Source: Curtobacterium salicis (GTDB taxonomy: Bacteria; Actinomycetota; Actinomycetes; Actinomycetales; Microbacteriaceae). From it: a stretch of 64,000 bases of DNA. The position numbers and the translations under genes were made by a program. Within the stretch, counting starts at the first letter, position 1; every line of letters begins with the position of its first letter. The stretch lies in assembly GCF_011759505.1 (NCBI RefSeq), contig NZ_JAAOYO010000001.1, positions 682,001-746,000 on the forward strand, in the 5' to 3' direction. Shown here piece after piece: positions 1 to 7,399 of the stretch. Under the pieces are notes generated by a model. The model made no database searches, was not told the DNA's origin, and saw only the letters and a program-made list of their open reading frames with translations.

Positions 1-139
1 ACGGCATCCGGTCGTGAGTCATCACCGAGGATGATGCCCCGTGCGATGCCGGGCTGGGACCATGTCGACGGACGGAGTCGCAGGTCGACGAGTGCGACCT
101 GATCGACGACGATCACCCGCCCGACCGAGGGGACACGAC

Positions 140-466
140 GTGACGACCGCAGAACAGACATCCCCGCCGAGGTCGAGGGCCTGGACGTTCGGATCGCTGA
201 GCCTCTCCGGGCCGGTCCTGTTGGTCGCCGGCAACCTCCCCACGCAGTTCGGGTTCCCCCTGCTGCCCTGGGTCAGCATCCTGCTCGACCTGTGGTGCGT
301 GGCGTCCGTGCTGCTCGGCATCATCGCGATCCGGATCGGCCGCGCCGACGCCACCGCTGTCGATCGGCCTCGCTCCGCACGCGCAGGGACCGCGCTCGGC
401 ACACTGGCGCTGGTCGCCGATGGGTGCCTGTTCCTGCTGTGGTTCCTGACGCCGATGTCGTTCTGA
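140..466 (+). CDS. Small three-helix membrane protein, unknown function
   Basis: I do not recognise this 108-residue protein. The GTG at 140 is preferred over the upstream ATGs because a purine-rich AGGGGA lies just before it and the upstream part is charged and low in hydrophobics. Hydrophobic stretches at about residues 18-30, 41-66 and 83-105 suggest three membrane segments, the middle one followed by a basic stretch. It ends just before a decayed reductase gene and is followed by a minus-strand regulator, so it appears to stand alone. The 139 bases before it hold nothing I can support. Confidence 0.55.
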   Translation: MTTAEQTSPPRSRAWTFGSLSLSGPVLLVAGNLPTQFGFPLLPWVSILLDLWCVASVLLGIIAIRIGRADATAVDRPRSARAGTALGTLALVADGCLFLLWFLTPMSF

Positions 467-467
467 C

Positions 468-656
468 CGGGGCCGCTCCGACCTCGCCGCGAAGCATCTC
501 GTGCGGACCCTGCACGATCTCGGGTGGGACGACGACTGGGTCGTCGACCTCGGCGGGATCAGCACCGCCCGCGGAACCGAGCCATGGCACTCATGGTGCC
601 CGGCCTCCTCGGCGCGATCGGGTTCGTCCCCTTCGCAATTACCGTCGCCCGCTGCA
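468..656 (+). pseudogene. Remnant of an F420-dependent NADP reductase-like dinucleotide-binding protein (C-terminal part, frameshifted)
   Basis: Translation from 468 reads a C-terminal segment typical of the NADP oxidoreductase / F420-dependent reductase family (LHDLGWDDDWVVDLGGIST, then ARGTE). The frame breaks at about 581-584. Moving to the next frame at the ATG at 584 restores the family continuation (MALMVPGLLGAIGF, then a VPFAITVAR end). One missing base between GAG and CCATGG explains the shift. The Rossmann half that should precede it is absent, because the previous gene's stop is at 464-466. It is therefore both truncated and frameshifted. What is seen is the motif continuity across the shift; the family call is from memory. 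Confidence 0.7.
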
Positions 657-689
657 CCCCACCTCGACGTCCGACCCTCCGCCCGACGC

Positions 690-1151
690 TCACTCGGCAG
701 GGGTGATGTGCCGTGCGGGGACCGGGCTGGAGTAGACGACGTTGGTGGTGATCCCGCCGAGCGTGGCGAGTCGTCCGGTGATCCGCTCGAGGTCACGCAT
801 CGAACGAGCGAGGACCTTGATGATGAAGCAGTCCGCTCCGGTGACGTGGTGCGCCTCGATCACCTCGGGCATGTCCGCGACGAGGTCGTGGAAGGGTCGG
901 TAGTTCCCCGACGGGTAGGCAAGTCGCACGAAAGCGGTCACGGTGTAGCCGAGGGCCTCGGCGTCGACAGTGATCGAGTACCCGGTGATCACGCCACCAT
1001 CGGTGAGCCGACGGACCCGCTCTGCCGTTGCGCTCGCGGACAGGTTCACGACGCGAGCCAGTTGCGCGATGCTCGTCCGGCCGTCCCGTTGCAGTTCGGC
1101 GATGATGTCGTGATCGGTGGTATCGAGGGTCTGCTGCGCATTCAACGGCAC
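690..1151 (-). CDS. Lrp/AsnC family transcriptional regulator
   Basis: This 153-residue protein has the normal length and layout of an Lrp/AsnC regulator. An N-terminal winged helix (about residues 10-60, with D-x-x-I-I-x-x-L-x-x-D-G-R and S-A-S-A-T-A-E-R-V-R-R-L) is followed by a RAM ligand-binding domain (about 70-145, with the G-A-D-C-F-I-I-K motif). Such proteins bind DNA as dimers or octamers and often sense an amino acid. The GTG start at 1151 is chosen because the winged helix begins only a few residues in; the longer open frame adds an implausible Arg/Lys-rich extension overlapping the divergent gene. It is divergent from the rhodanese gene with about 94 bp between starts, so that gene is the first candidate target. 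Confidence 0.85.
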   Translation of the reverse strand: MPLNAQQTLDTTDHDIIAELQRDGRTSIAQLARVVNLSASATAERVRRLTDGGVITGYSITVDAEALGYTVTAFVRLAYPSGNYRPFHDLVADMPEVIEAHHVTGADCFIIKVLARSMRDLERITGRLATLGGITTNVVYSSPVPARHITPAE

Positions 1152-1245
1152 GGACGGGAATCTACCGTTCTTTCCGCGGCGGGACGCGCGGACGACCGTG
1201 CGATCGCTCTTCCACGAGCACGCCAAGTCGCGCTTTGATCGTCTG

Positions 1246-1668
1246 GTGCAGACGACACTGACTGCGGCTGACTTCTTCGCCGCCAAGCTGACCTACGAGA
1301 CCGACCCGTCCGACCTCGCCGCTGACCGGGCCGCCGGCACGGCGCTCACCGTGCTCGACGTCCGCGATGCGGCCGCCTGGGCTCAGGGGCGCATTCCGGG
1401 TGCCGTGCACGTGCCGAATGCCGAGCTGGCGGCCCGCGTGGCCGAGGTCCTGCCCGACCCCGGCGCGGCCGTGGTCGTCTACTGCTGGGGGCCGGGCTGC
1501 AACGGCAGCACCCGAGCCGCACTCACGCTTTCGCAGCTCGGCTACACGAACGTGCGAGAGCTCATCGGCGGGTTCGAGTACTGGGCGCGTGAGGGCCTCG
1601 CGGTCGTCTCGGACGCGGGGCGGTCCCGCCGGGCACCGGACCCGCTGACTGCCCCGGCAGCCGTGTGA
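1246..1668 (+). CDS. Rhodanese-like domain protein
   Basis: A single rhodanese domain of about 140 residues. Seen: the LDVRDAAAWAQGRIPGAVHVPNAE core, then a catalytic loop VYCWGPGCNGSTRAA in which the first Cys occupies the persulfide-forming position, and a closing GGFEYWAREG segment. The CWGPGCNG loop is typical of small rhodaneses found next to regulators. The start is uncertain: GTG at 1246 is used because the family fold begins shortly after; longer options at 1117 overlap the divergent Lrp gene. Role is probably sulfur transfer or thiol detoxification in the cytoplasm. Divergence from an Lrp-type gene suggests co-regulation. Confidence 0.8.
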   Translation: MQTTLTAADFFAAKLTYETDPSDLAADRAAGTALTVLDVRDAAAWAQGRIPGAVHVPNAELAARVAEVLPDPGAAVVVYCWGPGCNGSTRAALTLSQLGYTNVRELIGGFEYWAREGLAVVSDAGRSRRAPDPLTAPAAV

Positions 1669-1683
1669 TGGTCTCCGTACGCC

Positions 1684-1722
1684 GGGCCCGGATCGGAGCG
1701 GACTTCGCTCCGATTCGGGCCC
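1684..1722. terminator. 17-bp stem hairpin between convergent genes
   Basis: A near-perfect inverted repeat with arms at 1684-1700 and 1706-1722 (one G-U-type mismatch) around a 5-base GACTT loop. It lies between the 3' ends of the plus-strand rhodanese and the minus-strand DUF1345 gene. There is no T-run on either side. Position and strength suggest a bidirectional terminator or mRNA end-stabiliser. Confidence 0.6.
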
Positions 1723-1843
1723 TCGCCCAGTCACATGGGCGGTTCGGTCGAAGCGGCATCGTGGTACCGACGAACTGGTCTCGACGGATGGCCGACCTCA
1801 CCACAGCGGGCCGGATCGGCCTCTGGCCATGCCGCCGCTCTGC

Positions 1844-2473
1844 TCATCCGCCTTGCGTCAGACCGGTGATCAGGTTGATGGCGACAGCGACCACGAAGGT
1901 GCCGAAGAAGTACGAGAGGAGCGCGTGGCCCATGGCGACGCGGCGCGAGGGGGTCGATGAACGCGTGATGCTGCTCGCGCTGTACGCCATCCCGATCGAG
2001 AACGCCGTGAAGGCGAAGTCACTGTAGGACGGGTCCTCGTCCTGGTCGAAGTCGAACCGGTGGCGGTCGTCGAGGTAGTACATCCGCGCGTACTTGAAGG
2101 CGTAGACGGTGTTGATGAGCGCCCAGGCTGCGACGACGCCGATGACCGCGAGGATGGCGGCTGCCGAACCGACCGGGTCCTTCTGCTGACTGCGGATGAG
2201 CGCGAAGACCACCAGCACCAGGCTCAGGAGCGCGGCCGTGACGACGAGCGAGTCGACCAGGCTCCGGGACTCGTCCTCATGACGGGCGAGGGACCGGGTC
2301 CGTCCGGGATCGGCGGGCCACGCCCGGGACCAGACCCACACGAGGAAGACCGCGGCGGCGGCGGTCCACCCCAGGAGCGGCGACAGGTCGGGGACGCCGA
2401 GGAGCACGGCGATCACCGCCACCACGAGACCGATGACCGCGGCGACGGACGCCTTCACTGACAGGTGGGACAT
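1844..2473 (-). CDS. DUF1345 family membrane protein
   Basis: A 209-residue integral membrane protein matching the DUF1345 pattern: an N-terminal pair of helices, a central helix pair, and the late motif with D-x-S-Y-S-D-F-A-F-T-A-F-S-I-G-M-A-Y followed by a final helix. The acidic stretch FDFDQDEDPSYSDF precedes the conserved segment. The ATG at 2473 is chosen because AGGAAGG lies just upstream; a longer frame from 2515 lacks such a site. Function of the family is unknown. It is followed by a strong hairpin and preceded by a same-strand LuxR regulator gene about 60 bp away. Confidence 0.8.
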   Translation of the reverse strand: MSHLSVKASVAAVIGLVVAVIAVLLGVPDLSPLLGWTAAAAVFLVWVWSRAWPADPGRTRSLARHEDESRSLVDSLVVTAALLSLVLVVFALIRSQQKDPVGSAAAILAVIGVVAAWALINTVYAFKYARMYYLDDRHRFDFDQDEDPSYSDFAFTAFSIGMAYSASSITRSSTPSRRVAMGHALLSYFFGTFVVAVAINLITGLTQGG

Positions 2474-2533
2474 GAGGCTGCCTTCCTGGTGGTTCCTCGT
2501 CGACTGGCCGCGCACCGTCCGGTGTCGCGGCGC

Positions 2534-3610
2534 TCACTCCGCCCCGGCTCGCGCGAGCGGGACGTAGAGGCCGGCACGCTCAGCGCGGACCGCGGCGAGC
2601 GTCCGAGACGGGGCGTCCAGCTTGAACAGGATGTGCTCGATGTGCGCGGCGACGGAGCGTGGAGCCAGACCCAGCGCGCGGGCGATCTCGAAGTTGGAGC
2701 ACCCCTCGATCACGTGACCCAGCACCTCGAGTTCCCGCGGGGTCAACCCCCGGAGGCGTGGGGCGGGCGAGAGGACGACGACCCCGCACGCAACGGTGAC
2801 GAGATCGCGTTCGCAGGGCAGCACCGTCACCCGCACGTAGCTGTCCGGCGACCGTCGGCTCCCGCGTGGCCAGAGGAAGGAGACGTAGTTCGATCCCTCG
2901 CTGACGGCGTCCCTCGCGGCGGCGATCAACGCCGATCCTGCCGCGAGGAGTTCGTCATCACACAGGCCCGGGAGGCAGATCACCCCGTGCTCGGGCAGCA
3001 GGACCACACCGGCTCTGGCTCCGCTGATCAACGCTGCTGCGGCCGCGAGCGCCCGCACCGGGTCGATACCCGATGCGAGCCCCGGCAGGACCCGTGCGAG
3101 CTGCCGGCGGACGGTCTGCGACGGCGGCTCGGTGCTCTGGAACAACACGGTGACGAACCCCACGTGGCGCCCGCCGTCCGCGAACAGCGCGGCGGACAGT
3201 GTCTCGTGGAACCCCGCAGGGAGCAGGCACTCAGCCCAGGTCTGCAGGTCGCTCGAGGACCAGTGCATGTCCGACAGGCTGGTGGGTGGGCGTGCGCGAT
3301 CAGCACCGGTCAGCTCGATGTCCCGCGCCATCTGCGGCCCGCTCAGGTAGCGGACGCTCGACACTTCGAGGTCGGTGCTCGCGAGTGACGTGTACCCGGC
3401 CCCGCCCGGTTCGGCCAGGGCCATCCATGCGCCGTCGAAGGGGATGTGGTTGTGGAGCTCGACGAGCAGCGCCTGCGCCCGCTCGTGGACGGGGCCCGGG
3501 TGCGCGGCGATCGCAGCGAGCTGGAGAACGGCAGTTCGTGTCACGGTGGTCGCCACCTTCCGACGATCGGGAGCGTGTGTGGATGCGCTGTCCGGGATCC
3601 GGTACGTCAT
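2534..3610 (-). CDS. LuxR-type transcriptional regulator with a GAF-like N-terminal region
   Basis: 358 residues. The C-terminal 70 residues (from about 288) form a LuxR/NarL HTH: LTPRELEVLGHVIEG, then FEIARALGLAPRSVAAHIEHI. The N-terminal 270 residues carry no receiver domain. They look like a sensory region with GAF-like texture (ALLVELHNHIPFDGAWMAL), so it probably senses a small molecule or works through protein contact. It is divergent from the dehydrogenase operon starting at 3774, and the 160-bp gap holds two dyad sequences, so it is the likely regulator of that operon. The ATG at 3610 is the upstream-most start; one inside the same frame cannot be excluded. Confidence 0.75.
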   Translation of the reverse strand: MTYRIPDSASTHAPDRRKVATTVTRTAVLQLAAIAAHPGPVHERAQALLVELHNHIPFDGAWMALAEPGGAGYTSLASTDLEVSSVRYLSGPQMARDIELTGADRARPPTSLSDMHWSSSDLQTWAECLLPAGFHETLSAALFADGGRHVGFVTVLFQSTEPPSQTVRRQLARVLPGLASGIDPVRALAAAAALISGARAGVVLLPEHGVICLPGLCDDELLAAGSALIAAARDAVSEGSNYVSFLWPRGSRRSPDSYVRVTVLPCERDLVTVACGVVVLSPAPRLRGLTPRELEVLGHVIEGCSNFEIARALGLAPRSVAAHIEHILFKLDAPSRTLAAVRAERAGLYVPLARAGAE

Positions 3611-3658
3611 GGCCTACCACGGTGGTGTCGACGTGGGACCCGGCTGGCCGTGCATCCG

Positions 3659-3678
3659 CATCGGCAGGTCTGCCGATG
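3659..3678. promoter_or_regulatory. Operator-like perfect inverted repeat between the LuxR gene and dehydrogenase operon
   Basis: CATCGGCAG at 3659-3667 is repeated as CTGCCGATG at 3670-3678, separated by GT: a perfect 9-bp dyad in the divergent intergenic region. A looser dyad (CGCGAC at 3693-3698, GTCGCG at 3712-3717) lies closer to the dehydrogenase start. Both are placed where a divergently encoded regulator would bind. This is inferred from symmetry and position only. Confidence 0.45.
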
Positions 3679-3773
3679 GCGTCTCCTCGTCGCGCGACGT
3701 GACATGGACGTGTCGCGTGGCCGACCGGCCCGCGTCCCGTTCGAAGACGAGTCATGCACAGGAGGAGACCACC

Positions 3774-4925
3774 ATGAGAGCAGTCGTGTACGAGGGGCCG
3801 CGCAAGGTCACGGTCAGAGACGTCCCGGATGCGCGCATCGAGCGCCCGACCGATGTGCTGGTGCGTGTCACGACGACGAACATCTGCGGGTCCGACCTCC
3901 ACATGTACGAGGGGCGCACCAGCTTCGAGACCGGGCGGTGGTTCGGGCACGAGAACATGGGCGAGGTGATCGAGGTCGGCAGCGGCGTCGACAAGATCGC
4001 GGTGGGCGACCACGTCGTCCTGCCGTTCAACGTCGCGTGTGGGCACTGCAAGAACTGTGAGCGCGGGCTCACCAACTACTGCCTCACCGCGCAGCCGGTT
4101 CCGGAGTGGGCGGGCGCTGCCTACGGGTTCGCCGACATGGGCCCGTGGGCAGGTGGACAGGCTGAGCTGCTGCGGGTCCCGTGGGGCGACTTCAACTGTC
4201 TCCGTCTGGGCGAGGACGCGGAGGAGAAGTCCACCGACTACGTGATGCTCGCCGACATCTTCCCGACCGGCTACCACGCGACCGAGCTGGCTGGAGTGCA
4301 GCCGGGCGACCAGACCGTCGTCTACGGCGCCGGCCCCGTCGGACTGATGGCCGCGCTGTCGGCCACCATCAAGGGTGCGAGCAAGGTCATGGTCGTCGAC
4401 CGTCACCCGGACCGACTCCGGTTGGCGGAGTCCATCGGCGCGATCGCCATCGACGACTCGAAGGTCGATCCGGTCGAGGCCGTCCTCGAGCAGACGATGG
4501 GACTCGGTGCTGACAACGGGTGCGAGTGCGTCGGCTACCAGGCGCACGAACCGAGCGGAGACGAGCAGGCGAACCTGACGCTGAACCGGCTGGTCCAGTC
4601 GGTGCGGTTCACCGGACAGATCGGGACTGTCGGTGTGTTCGTGCCGCAGGACCCCGGTGGCGCCGACGACCTGGCGAAGCAGGGACAGATCGCGTTCGAC
4701 ATCGGACTGCACTGGTTCAAGGGGCAGACGATGGGCACCGGTCAGGCGCCTGTCAAGAAGTACAACCGTCAGCTCCGCGACCTGATCGCAGCGGGCAAGG
4801 CGACGCCGTCCTTCATCGTCAGTCACGAACTGCCGCTCGACGACGCTCCCGACGCGTACGAACACTTCGACAGCCGGGACGACGGGTGGACCAAGGTCGT
4901 CCTCAAGCCGGGGAAGGCTGCCTGA
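3774..4925 (+). CDS. Zinc-dependent medium-chain dehydrogenase, formaldehyde-dehydrogenase-like
   Basis: A 383-residue MDR-family enzyme. Catalytic zinc ligands are visible at C38 (NICGSDLH) and H59-E60 (FGHENMG). The structural zinc lobe has C89, C92, C95 and C103 (CGHCKNCERGLTNYC). The Rossmann signature GAGPVG sits near residue 185. The GSDLHMYEGR segment and long C-terminal half resemble glutathione-independent formaldehyde dehydrogenase-type members, so NAD-linked oxidation of an aldehyde or alcohol is likely; the substrate is not shown. The start at 3774 has AGGAGGAG nine bases upstream. It is first in an operon with a small protein and a second MDR enzyme. Confidence 0.85.
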   Translation: MRAVVYEGPRKVTVRDVPDARIERPTDVLVRVTTTNICGSDLHMYEGRTSFETGRWFGHENMGEVIEVGSGVDKIAVGDHVVLPFNVACGHCKNCERGLTNYCLTAQPVPEWAGAAYGFADMGPWAGGQAELLRVPWGDFNCLRLGEDAEEKSTDYVMLADIFPTGYHATELAGVQPGDQTVVYGAGPVGLMAALSATIKGASKVMVVDRHPDRLRLAESIGAIAIDDSKVDPVEAVLEQTMGLGADNGCECVGYQAHEPSGDEQANLTLNRLVQSVRFTGQIGTVGVFVPQDPGGADDLAKQGQIAFDIGLHWFKGQTMGTGQAPVKKYNRQLRDLIAAGKATPSFIVSHELPLDDAPDAYEHFDSRDDGWTKVVLKPGKAA

Positions 4926-4927
4926 CC

Positions 4928-5395
4928 ATGGCTGACAAGGCGGCAGTGGCGGTCGGGCTCGGCGCGGTAGGAGTCGCAGCCGGACTCGTCGCGCGGTCCC
5001 TCGTGAAGAAAGACCGCGGATCGGACGGCGACGCTGCGCACCCGGAAGGGTGGAAGGCCGTCACCGTCCTCGGTGACGCGGAGGACTTCCGGAGCGGCGG
5101 CGAGTACCCCGAACCGTTGCAGCGTCTGGCGGGCTCGCTCGAGATCCGGATCGACCCAGCTCCAGGGGACGAGGGCTTCGAGGTCCACGCCCGGATCCGT
5201 CAGGGGGTCGACGTCGACGGGGAGGGCGACCCGAACGCGGCGTTGCGTGCCGCGCTGCGCGATGCCAAGCAGGTCTTCGAGACCGGCGAGGTCCTGCGCG
5301 CGACTCCGAGGCCGCACGGGAAGCGGCCGCACACCCTCCTGGGTGGCGTGGTCGACGAGGCAGAAGACGATGCGAAGGGCGAGGGTGTGCTGTGA
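4928..5395 (+). CDS. Small protein between two dehydrogenases, N-terminal helix, unknown function
   Basis: 155 residues, starting two bases after the upstream stop and overlapping the next GTG by 4 bp, so it is translationally linked to both dehydrogenases. Residues 5-24 form an Ala/Gly/Val-rich hydrophobic helix, followed by KK, suggesting a membrane anchor. The rest is soluble. A central PLQRLAGSLEIRIDPAPG segment and a late ALRDAKQVFETGEV segment recall accessory proteins or SRPBCC-like cyclase families seen beside such dehydrogenases; that resemblance is weak and from memory. I would treat it as a membrane-tethered partner of unknown role. Confidence 0.6.
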   Translation: MADKAAVAVGLGAVGVAAGLVARSLVKKDRGSDGDAAHPEGWKAVTVLGDAEDFRSGGEYPEPLQRLAGSLEIRIDPAPGDEGFEVHARIRQGVDVDGEGDPNAALRAALRDAKQVFETGEVLRATPRPHGKRPHTLLGGVVDEAEDDAKGEGVL

Positions 5396-6561
5396 AGGCG
5401 CTGTGCTGGACCGGAGTGAACGAACTCACGGTGGAGAAGGTGGACGACCCGGAGATCCTCAATGCCCAGGACATCATCGTCAAGGTGACGCTCAGCACGA
5501 CCTGCGGGTCGGACCTCCATCTGCTCGGCGGGTACGTCCCGACCATGCGTGCCGGCGACGTACTCGGACACGAGTTCATCGGCGAGGTCGTCGAGGTCGG
5601 ATCGGCAGTGACCGAGCACGCGGTCGGCGACCGAGTGGTGGTCTGCTCGTTCATCAGCTGCGGGAAGTGCTGGTACTGCAAGAACGAGCTGTACTCACTC
5701 TGCGACAACGGCAACCCGAACGCGGGGATCCCGGAGATGCTCTGGGGTCAGGCGCCCGGTGGCTGCTACGGGTACTCGCACGCGCTGGGCGGGTGGGCCG
5801 GCAGTCACGCTGAGTACATCCGTGTGCCGTACGCCGACCAGGGCGCCTTCCACGTCCCGGACGGGGTCACTGACGAGCGGGCGCTGTTCGCTTCCGATGC
5901 CGCCCCGACCGGGTGGATGGGAGCGGACCTCGGAGGCGTCGGCCCGGGCGACGTCGTAGCGATCTGGGGTGCCGGCGGCGTCGGGCAGATGGCGGCACGC
6001 GCCTCACTGCTGCTCGGTGCCGAGCGTGTCGTCGTGATCGACCGCTTCCAGGAGCGACTGACGCAGGTCGAGCAGGTCATCGGCGCAGAGACGATGAACT
6101 ACGAGACCAGCGAGGTGACGGCGGAGCTCCGCGAACTCACGGGCGGACGCGGCCCCGATGTGTGCATCGAGGCGGTCGGGATGGAGGCACACCACGACGG
6201 TCCTGACTTCGCCTACGACCAGCTGAAGCAGCAGCTGCGGCTCCAGACCGACAGACCCACGGCCGTCCGGGAGGCCGTGTTCGCTGCGCGGAAGGGCGGC
6301 AGCCTCTTCGTGCTGGGCGTCTTCGGCGGCTTCGTCGACAAGTTCCCCCTCGGGGCAGTGATGAACAAAGGCCTGACGATCCGATCCGCTCAGCAGCACG
6401 GACAGCGGTACATCCCGATGCTCCTCGAACGGATGGCACGCGACGAGCTCGTCACCGAGCACCTCGCGACGCACGTGATGCCGCTCGACGACGGACCCGA
6501 CGGGTACGCCATGTTCAAGGACAAGACCGACGGATGTGTTCGGGCAGTCTTCCGACCCTGA
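5392..6561 (+). CDS. Zinc-dependent medium-chain alcohol dehydrogenase
   Basis: 389 residues, the second MDR enzyme of the operon. Catalytic zinc ligands C38 (TTCGSDLH) and H60-E61 (LGHEFIGE), structural zinc cysteines C90, C93, C96 and C104, and the Rossmann motif WGAGGVGQMAA are all present. The segment around residues 260-300 (GMEAHHDGPDFAYDQL) is long, as in the formaldehyde-dehydrogenase-like branch. The GTG start at 5392 overlaps the previous stop (GTGA). It is related to the first MDR enzyme but clearly not a recent duplicate. Having two such enzymes may allow successive steps or different substrates. Confidence 0.85.
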   Translation: MKALCWTGVNELTVEKVDDPEILNAQDIIVKVTLSTTCGSDLHLLGGYVPTMRAGDVLGHEFIGEVVEVGSAVTEHAVGDRVVVCSFISCGKCWYCKNELYSLCDNGNPNAGIPEMLWGQAPGGCYGYSHALGGWAGSHAEYIRVPYADQGAFHVPDGVTDERALFASDAAPTGWMGADLGGVGPGDVVAIWGAGGVGQMAARASLLLGAERVVVIDRFQERLTQVEQVIGAETMNYETSEVTAELRELTGGRGPDVCIEAVGMEAHHDGPDFAYDQLKQQLRLQTDRPTAVREAVFAARKGGSLFVLGVFGGFVDKFPLGAVMNKGLTIRSAQQHGQRYIPMLLERMARDELVTEHLATHVMPLDDGPDGYAMFKDKTDGCVRAVFRP

Positions 6562-6578
6562 GCTGCCGCGACGTCCGG

Positions 6579-6595
6579 CGGAACACCGTGTTCCG
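6579..6595. repeat. Short hairpin after the dehydrogenase operon
   Basis: CGGAACAC at 6579-6586 and GTGTTCCG at 6588-6595 form an 8-bp dyad around one base, 17 bases after the operon's stop. The AACACCGTGTT core resembles the arms of the larger AACACCGGTGTT intergenic repeats elsewhere in the window. It may be a degenerate single arm or simply a terminator stem. Confidence 0.4.
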
Positions 6596-6645
6596 AGCCG
6601 AGCGGGCCGCCTCGGGCCCCGCTGTCGTCGGATCTGGCCGCTTCG

Positions 6646-6721
6646 TGGTGGGCCCTGCCGGGATCGAACCGACGACATCCACGGTGTAAACGTGGCGCTC
6701 TACCAGCTGAGCTAAAGGCCC
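6646..6721 (-). tRNA. tRNA-Val (TAC anticodon)
   Basis: On the minus strand the sequence folds as a cloverleaf: acceptor GGGCCTT with AGGGCCC (one G-T pair), D arm AGCTCAGCTGGTAGAGC, anticodon stem CCACG/CGTGG around loop TTTACAC, and T arm with GGTTCGATCC. The anticodon is TAC, reading GTA/GTG valine codons. The 3' CCA appears encoded at 6646-6648. It lies between the dehydrogenase operon and a lipoprotein gene on the other strand. Confidence 0.95.
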
Positions 6722-6799
6722 TCGCACCGGATCTGGGTGCACCCCACATCCTACGGGTGCGCCGAGAGCGACGCCGAGCCCGTGACTACGCTCGGCCGC

Positions 6800-7354
6800 A
6801 TGCGCCGCTCCCCCGCTGTCGTCGTCGCCGCCGTGCTCGTCGCCCTGGTGACGGGCTGCTCGGCGCCCGGTGCCGACACGAGCTCGGTCGCGCCGCCGTG
6901 GCCACGGCCGACCGACCTGGCCCACCGAGCCGACGAAGCCGGGCTCGAGAACGTGTGGGGCGAACGTCTGGCGGAGCACGTCCACACGCACCTGACCATC
7001 ACCGACGGTGACACCCCGGTCGTGGTGCCGGGTGACATCGGGCACGCGAAGTCGCAGCGGTTCGCCGCGCAGCTGCACACGCACGACACGTCGGGCATCC
7101 TGCACGTCGAGTCCCCGACCCGGCGCACGTTCACACTCGGGCAGTTCTTCGACGAGTGGGGTGTCTCGCTCGGGCCGGCGCACGTCGGCGGGCTGCGCGG
7201 CGAACTGACGGTGTGGGTGGACGGCAAGCGGTTCTTCGGCAACCCGCGGTCCATCGAGTTGACGAACCGGCGCGAGATCGGGCTCGCCGTGACGACGATC
7301 GGCGAGGTCCCCCACCGTCCGACGCCGTTCGACTGGCCGCCGCAGTACCGCTGA
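6800..7354 (+). CDS. Lipoprotein with clustered histidines, probable metal-binding secreted protein
   Basis: 184 residues. The N-terminus is a lipoprotein signal: two arginines, a hydrophobic run, then lipobox LVTGC with Cys20. The mature part has two histidine clusters, HVHTHLTI (about 53-60) and LHTHDTSGILHVESP (about 93-107), followed by FTLGQFFDEWGV and a C-terminal VWVDGKRFFGNP. I recognise this pattern from conserved small secreted proteins of unknown function. Spaced histidines on short strands suggest metal binding, which is an inference. The ATG at 6800 is chosen because it places the signal peptide at the N-terminus. Confidence 0.7.
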   Translation: MRRSPAVVVAAVLVALVTGCSAPGADTSSVAPPWPRPTDLAHRADEAGLENVWGERLAEHVHTHLTITDGDTPVVVPGDIGHAKSQRFAAQLHTHDTSGILHVESPTRRTFTLGQFFDEWGVSLGPAHVGGLRGELTVWVDGKRFFGNPRSIELTNRREIGLAVTTIGEVPHRPTPFDWPPQYR

Positions 7355-7399
7355 GCCGCGCAGCGAGGCCCGTGCGCCGGGCCGCCCGGCCACTTCGGC

